DNA of 64,000 bases from Plasmodiophora brassicae (Eukaryota; Endomyxa: Phytomyxea; Phytomyxea; Plasmodiophorida). Shown here in pieces: positions 59,199-64,000 of this stretch. The stretch's first letter is position 1. Each line of letters begins with the position of its first letter. A program made the position numbers and the translations under genes. The notes below the pieces were generated by a model, which was not told where the DNA came from, did not search any database, and worked only from the letters and a program-made list of their open reading frames with translations. Location of the stretch: the NCBI GenBank assembly GCA_036867785.1, contig CP145415.1, positions 434,001 through 498,000 on the forward strand. The letters run 5' to 3'.

Positions 59199-60470
59199 GT
59201 TCAGTACATTCCCACAGTACTGGCGCTGTAGAACTAGTCGTGGAACGAATGCCAATCCGCTATTTAATAACGACCGGTAATGTTTATAGCGTTAACAGCT
59301 GAGAGACCTTCGAGCGATGCCGCTTCTCACAGACAGGGCGACGACTGGAGCCTTGCACGCAGTGGTGGCGCTGGACGATGTCTTCCTGACGACGGTCCCG
59401 AACTGGATGATCTTGATACCCAGGACCCTCTCGATCTTGGTCCTGTTCCCCGCCTGCCGACCTTCGATCACGCCACGGCAGACGCCGTCCTCTCCGACCA
59501 CAAACAACATGATTGTCGTCTGACGACGTCCGTCGCCGCCGTACCGTACCCGTGTCCACGTCCGACGTCCCACTGGGGCGCCAACTATTAATAGTGAGCA
59601 CGATCCTATTTCGGTCACGGCTCACGGGTCGACTCTTCCTGCAGCAGCCACGGGTCGGCAAAATCACGCCATGAGGTATTGAGGTTTGCACGATTCATCA
59701 TGTTTGGGCTGATGAGATATCAGGAATTGGTGTCTGGGCAATATCTTCCATCGGTGTCGGCGTCATCAACGGGCGGGCCGGCGACGTCATGTCGGCGCAG
59801 AAGGCGGCGATCTCGTCGGCCAATGACGTTTCCGACGCCGAGGACACTTTCGCGATCGACAGTGTCACGCCGCCCCGGGCCCGCACGTCGATGCAGACCG
59901 ATTTCCCATGCGTGAAGGTCCCAGCTGCGTTCAAATAACGGCAGCGGCGACCTCTGAGCGACGGTCGTCCGCAGACGAACAAGTTCGGCGTGCGACAGGA
60001 CCGGGTGTTGAAAATTGACCGGAATGACGGTTCCATAACGTGTTACGACATGAAAGCGAATATGAAGAAGCGCCTGCCGCCGATTGCATACATCTCGTCA
60101 TCGGCGCCACCGCCGCGCTCAGGTGCCCACTCAACGAGGCAACAGGCGGCACTGTATCGTTTCTGAAGTGTTCAGACAGACGATGCCTCCTCCTCGGCCA
60201 TCCGGATCGAGTTTCGGGCGCCATCGGATCAGGTAACGAGTGAACACGACGCGGCTTCACAGTTTCACATTTTGAAACCTGTCGTACGCTAGCGTCCTTA
60301 CGAGATTGAGTTTGGGAACCAGCACCTTTGCGATCGGTTCGTGAAGATGGCGACCGACACTGTCGCCAGCGGCCCGACTGCGCAAACGGTCAGTCCGTGT
60401 TTGGCGGCCCCCATTTACCTGCTCCGATGATGTCTGACGCAAGCGTTCCAGCAGTCAGGGCCGGTTGCGA
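59199..60470. other. Probable minus-strand coding material, not resolved
   Basis: Minus-strand frames at about 59284-59500 (MLFVVGEDGVCRGVIEG onward) and 59698-60036 (AGTFTHGKSVCIDVRARGGV) have coding-like composition and end in plausible stops. A third piece near 60050-60100 (MYAIGGRRFFIFAFMS) may be an upstream exon. I could not join them or recognise a family. The 5' end of the plus-strand 5-phosphatase gene also begins near 60430. Confidence 0.3.
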
Positions 60471-60475
60471 CACAT

Positions 60476-63120
60476 GTGTACCCGGACCTCCCGTTGTATG
60501 AGGTCTACAAATCTGGCAAGTACGGGACGGCCAAAGCGCGGGTCGTGCAGATCAACCCGGCAGCGAGCCGCCTGCTGGTCGCGACCTTGGGGAACCGAAA
60601 GGTGTCAGCGGCGCCGTTCATTGCAGTCTGGCGCGCGTTGCTTACGAATGGTTACAGATCAAGCGAACCTACAACCTGGACGGCCTTGTCGGCGTCAGCA
60701 TGAACGATGCGGCTGACTGCCAGCTACGGTTCCGGAATGAAATGCTTCCTGAGCATGGCGGTGCGCTCGTGTCGTTGCAGTTTGCCGACTCCTGCTCGCG
60801 TAGCGAATTCATCGATCAGGTGCGATCGTGCTGCAAGTCGCCCTTGGGTAGGCAGGTCCCCGTCGTCCGTTCGGGCCCTTCGCCTATGAGCTTGTCCTCA
60901 GACGTGAGCGCACCTGTTCAAGTTCGCGACGACAACATGGTCAGGTTCGCGGTCACGTCAGTGGGCCGATACGGCGTCCGACGATCGAGGACGATCTATG
61001 TCGATCCCAGCGACAAGCGAATGTATATCGTTCGCCCGCGTAAGCGATACTTGCCGCTGGAACGCTACCTGCTGATACCTGAGCATTCCCAGCGGACCTG
61101 CCCGTTGCAGTACCCCTTGCTGATATCATCGATGCTACGCGATCGTCGTCAGACCAACGCAGGGCTTCGATCCGGTTCCAGGAGAAGGACGCCGTCAAAG
61201 TGAAGGAATTCGTATTTTCGTGCCGGTCGGCGCGGGAGACGTTCCTCGCTCAGGCAGGCCGCGACGTTGCTCGAGATTGTGGCAGTGGCTAACAGGAGGA
61301 CGGCCTGTCCGACAGATTAACGAGAACCACAATATGGGCGACGAGATCGCGGAGCCCAAGCAGGCGCGGACGTATTCGCTGTGGGTCGGCTCCTGGAACA
61401 CGGGTAAAATGCCAGCAGCCGGTGAGTTGGCAAATCAGTGGCGGCTCCGAACGATTGCAATTGATGAACACGCGCGGTGGGAACCGGCAGATGTGGAGAG
61501 CAGCGTCGACTGGGTCCCCGCCGGCCATGACCTGTACGTGGTCGGCCTGCAAGAGTGCCGCAACAACCAGGCGTGGCAGGCCGCAATCCAGGCGCATCTC
61601 AACGGCGGCGACGACGAATTCGTGCTGCTGAACTCGCACTCCCTCTGGAGTATTCTTCTGCTCGTGTTTGTTCGCGCCTCGCTCTCTGGAACCGTAGACC
61701 GAGCCGCGACGTCCCCTGGGGTGACAGGTGCTGACTTCCCATAGGTATTTGTCACCATGACCGACTCGGTGGGCACCGGGATGAACAACTTGGCCGGCAA
61801 CAAGGGCGCGGTGGTTGCGTCGCTTCGCATCGACGACGACGTCGTCTGCTTTACCGTCTGCCACCTAGCCGCTCGGGCGGAGCGCATCTTCGATCGCAGA
61901 AGCAACATCAGGCACATCATGGCCGAGGTCAAGGACGATGTCTACCATACCGCCAGGCATCTGGTGTTTTTCGGTAGGCGCTGAGGGCCCGGAGGATGTA
62001 CCCTTTACGTTCTGTATTAACACTCGTTCAGGAGACCTCAACTACAGAGTCATACAGGAGTTTTCCCGCGTCTGTTCCGCAATCGCAGCGGGCGCCCTGG
62101 ATGCGTTAGTCAGCTCCGATCAGCTTCAGGACGAGATCGCGCAGAAGGCGATCTTCCTCGGCTATCACGAAGGTATGGGGAGGACCTGGATGAAACGAAT
62201 TCAACCGATGAGCTTTGTTCGGCGTGGCAGGGGCGTTGGCTTTCGCGCCTACGTATCGCATGGAACGGAATTCCTCCGAATATTCCAACAAGCGAGAGCA
62301 GTCACCTTCTTGGACTGATCGTATTCTGTATAAATCGCGCCCGGATGCAGAGAACGAGTTCGTGCTCAAGGAATACAGGTCTCACCCTACGGTGCTCGGG
62401 TAGTGGGCTTCTGAACCCCCTCCCTCGAAATACTCGCTGACGCCTGCTTGCAGATCGGACCATCGCCCAGTTAGCGCCGTGTTCAACCTGAAACCCAGAT
62501 CCTCGCTTCACTGCGGGTCGCTGGGAGGTTCCCGAGGGCCTCTTCCTCGGATAAGGTTCCTGTACATCGACGTCTGCGTACCGAACATTAGCTTGGTCGA
62601 TGAGGACCTGGACCCTGCAGAAACCCCCGTTCATCTGCGGATAAGCTCTGAGATCGAGCAGAATTCTGTCAGTTGACTCTGATTCGGGCCGGGTGCCCTG
62701 AATGCTGACTTCTTTGCCTTTTTGTGGTCGCAGTTGAAAAGCAGGGCGGGGACAATTGTGCAGACGCCTGATGAGGCAGTCAGGTTACACTGGAATGCGT
62801 CTGACTTGCCGCCTCTCAATTCCCTGATAACGGCTGACGAGACCTATATCGCGTCGTCCCACATAGAATTTCATGTATATTCGTTGAACTCCAGGCTCGG
62901 TACACAGCTCTGAGTACGCTCTATGCCCCCTTACGATTTACAAATGGTTCGTTGGACAGGTTCATCCATTATAGCGTTGACTACGCTGTTCGACAGCGCG
63001 GATGCCGAAACAGGAGGAATGCAGTTCTCCGCCGATATCGGCTTGCACAGCCAGTTTATCGGAACGGTAGGGCACGGCACAGCCGGTGTGCCCATCTGTT
63101 CTGACATATCCTTCAGTTGA
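60476..63120 (+). CDS. Inositol 5-phosphatase with PH-like and C2-like domains
   Basis: Many exons. A PH-like domain opens the visible part (YEVYKSGKYGTAKARVVQIN, RLLVATLGNRKVS), and a second follows (SVGRYGVRRSRTIYVDPSDK). The 5-phosphatase core has VGSWNTGKMP, DLYVVGLQECRN, NLAGNKGAVVASL, FTVCHLAARAE, GDLNYRVIQ, FAPTYRM, SPSWTDRILYKS and RPVSAVFNLK. A C2-like beta sandwich closes the protein, built over introns near 62680 and 62905 and ending ICSDISFS at 63120. PH plus 5-phosphatase plus C2 recalls SHIP- or INPP5B-like enzymes acting on membrane PIP3 or PI(4,5)P2. The true first exon is uncertain, because an acceptor near 60440 seems to precede the visible start. Confidence 0.82.
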
Positions 63121-63385
63121 ACGGTGCGGTTATGTTGGAACTTCCGCTATAGCACGGGATTCTTCTACGCGTCAATCACGATGCGAATTAGTACTAGGTA
63201 CATACATCATAATACATTACCGCTCGACGTGGTATACAGCGTTCGTCAGCGGGAATATGGCCGCAATTCAGCAACCCTGCCGTGGTCGGGCAGCACTATA
63301 TGGGGATGCGCTAATATCCGATGGAGGCAGTCCGCCACGGAGTCCGTAGGGCGGCGTTCCCATCGCCCAGCACAATCGAACAACC

Positions 63386-63986
63386 ATGACGTCTACGGAC
63401 CCGGTTCCATCCGTCCAGGTCTTCGGACGCAAGCGATCGGCGGTCGCCGTTGCCTACACGAAGCGCGGCAAGGGCCTGATTAAGATTAACGGCACGCCGA
63501 TTGAGTTCGTGCAGCCGGAGGGCCTCCGCATCAAAGTCATGGAGCCCGTCATGCTCCTGGGCTTCGAGAAGTTCTCCAGCGTTGACATCCGTGTCCGTAT
63601 CCAGGGCGGTGGTTTCACCTCCCGTGTCTACGCCATCCGTCAGGCGATCGCCAAGAGCCTGGTTTCGTACTACCAGAAGTGTACGTTGTTTACGGCGCTT
63701 GCGCTGCCCTGATGATTCCTTTGTATTTTTAAGTTTGAGATCCAACATGTCGTGCTGGACAACATAACGTTTATGATTGGGAACATTGCTTCTGATATCG
63801 TGCGTATCGGGAACGTACACTGACACCCATGTCGATACAGTTGTCGATGAGGCGTCGAAGAAGGAGATCAAGGACATCCTGATCTCGTACGACCGATCAC
63901 TGCTCGTTGCCGACCCGCGTCGTCGTGAACCCAAGAAGTTCGGTGGTCGCTCCGCCCGTGCGCGCTTCCAGAAGTCCTACCGTTAA
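63386..63986 (+). CDS. RPS16: 40S ribosomal protein S16 (uS9)
   Basis: Exons 63386-63680 and 63841-63986 give 146 residues, exactly the usual length. Signatures include [20 protein letters not shown] at the start, [28 protein letters not shown] and the invariant C terminus [11 protein letters not shown], whose Arg tail contacts P-site tRNA. The 160-nt intron is longer than most here, as often seen in ribosomal protein genes. Confidence 0.97.
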
Positions 63987-64000
63987 GTTACACGTGCGGA

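Overview
This is nuclear DNA from a compact, GC-rich eukaryotic microbe. Evidence: two eukaryotic tRNA genes, about 35 protein genes on both strands at roughly one per 1.7 kb, and reading frames joined by very short GT-AG introns (mostly 40-75 nt, one apparent case of 27 nt). Most exon structures given here were deduced by hand from frame continuity and family homology. The gene set suggests a cell able to build a cilium: an EFCAB10-like protein, an ENO4-type enolase with a dimerisation-docking domain, and an RP2 orthologue. A MEF2-type MADS factor and a WW-MyTH4-FERM protein fit an opisthokont, apusomonad or amoebozoan relative, but the species cannot be fixed from this sequence.

Layout. 0-7 kb: 3' end of a 7TM-RGS receptor, prefoldin 6, tRNA-Glu, an EFCAB10-like gene, a six-exon KNL2/Mis18BP1-type centromere factor and cytosolic malate dehydrogenase. 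7-15 kb: one long neurobeachin-family gene. 15-25 kb: an unassigned gene, then an apparently intact 7,967-bp hAT transposon with 20-bp terminal inverted repeats and an 8-bp target duplication. Most of its length is one intron swollen by a 147-bp satellite array. 25-35 kb: a membrane protein, divergent VMA21 and PCC1, an inositol-polyphosphate 5-phosphatase, tRNA-Pro, mitochondrial aconitase and a Ulp1-like protease. 35-39 kb: a tandem pair of secreted paralogues of no recognised family. 39-49 kb: a tail-anchored IQ protein, MEF2, a Myb-TPR fusion, a VTT-domain protein, a low-complexity protein, ENO4 and cathepsin Z. 49-64 kb: WW-MyTH4-FERM, an RFxV coiled-coil protein, WH2, RP2, several unassigned genes, a second 5-phosphatase with PH-like and C2-like flanks, and RPS16.

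Most genes are housekeeping or cytoskeletal and do not form one pathway. Many are divergent pairs sharing a short promoter (59 bp between VMA21 and PCC1). The most unusual items are the satellite-filled transposon intron, the secreted paralogue pair, the Myb-TPR fusion, and the SANTA plus CENPC-k protein assembled from six exons.
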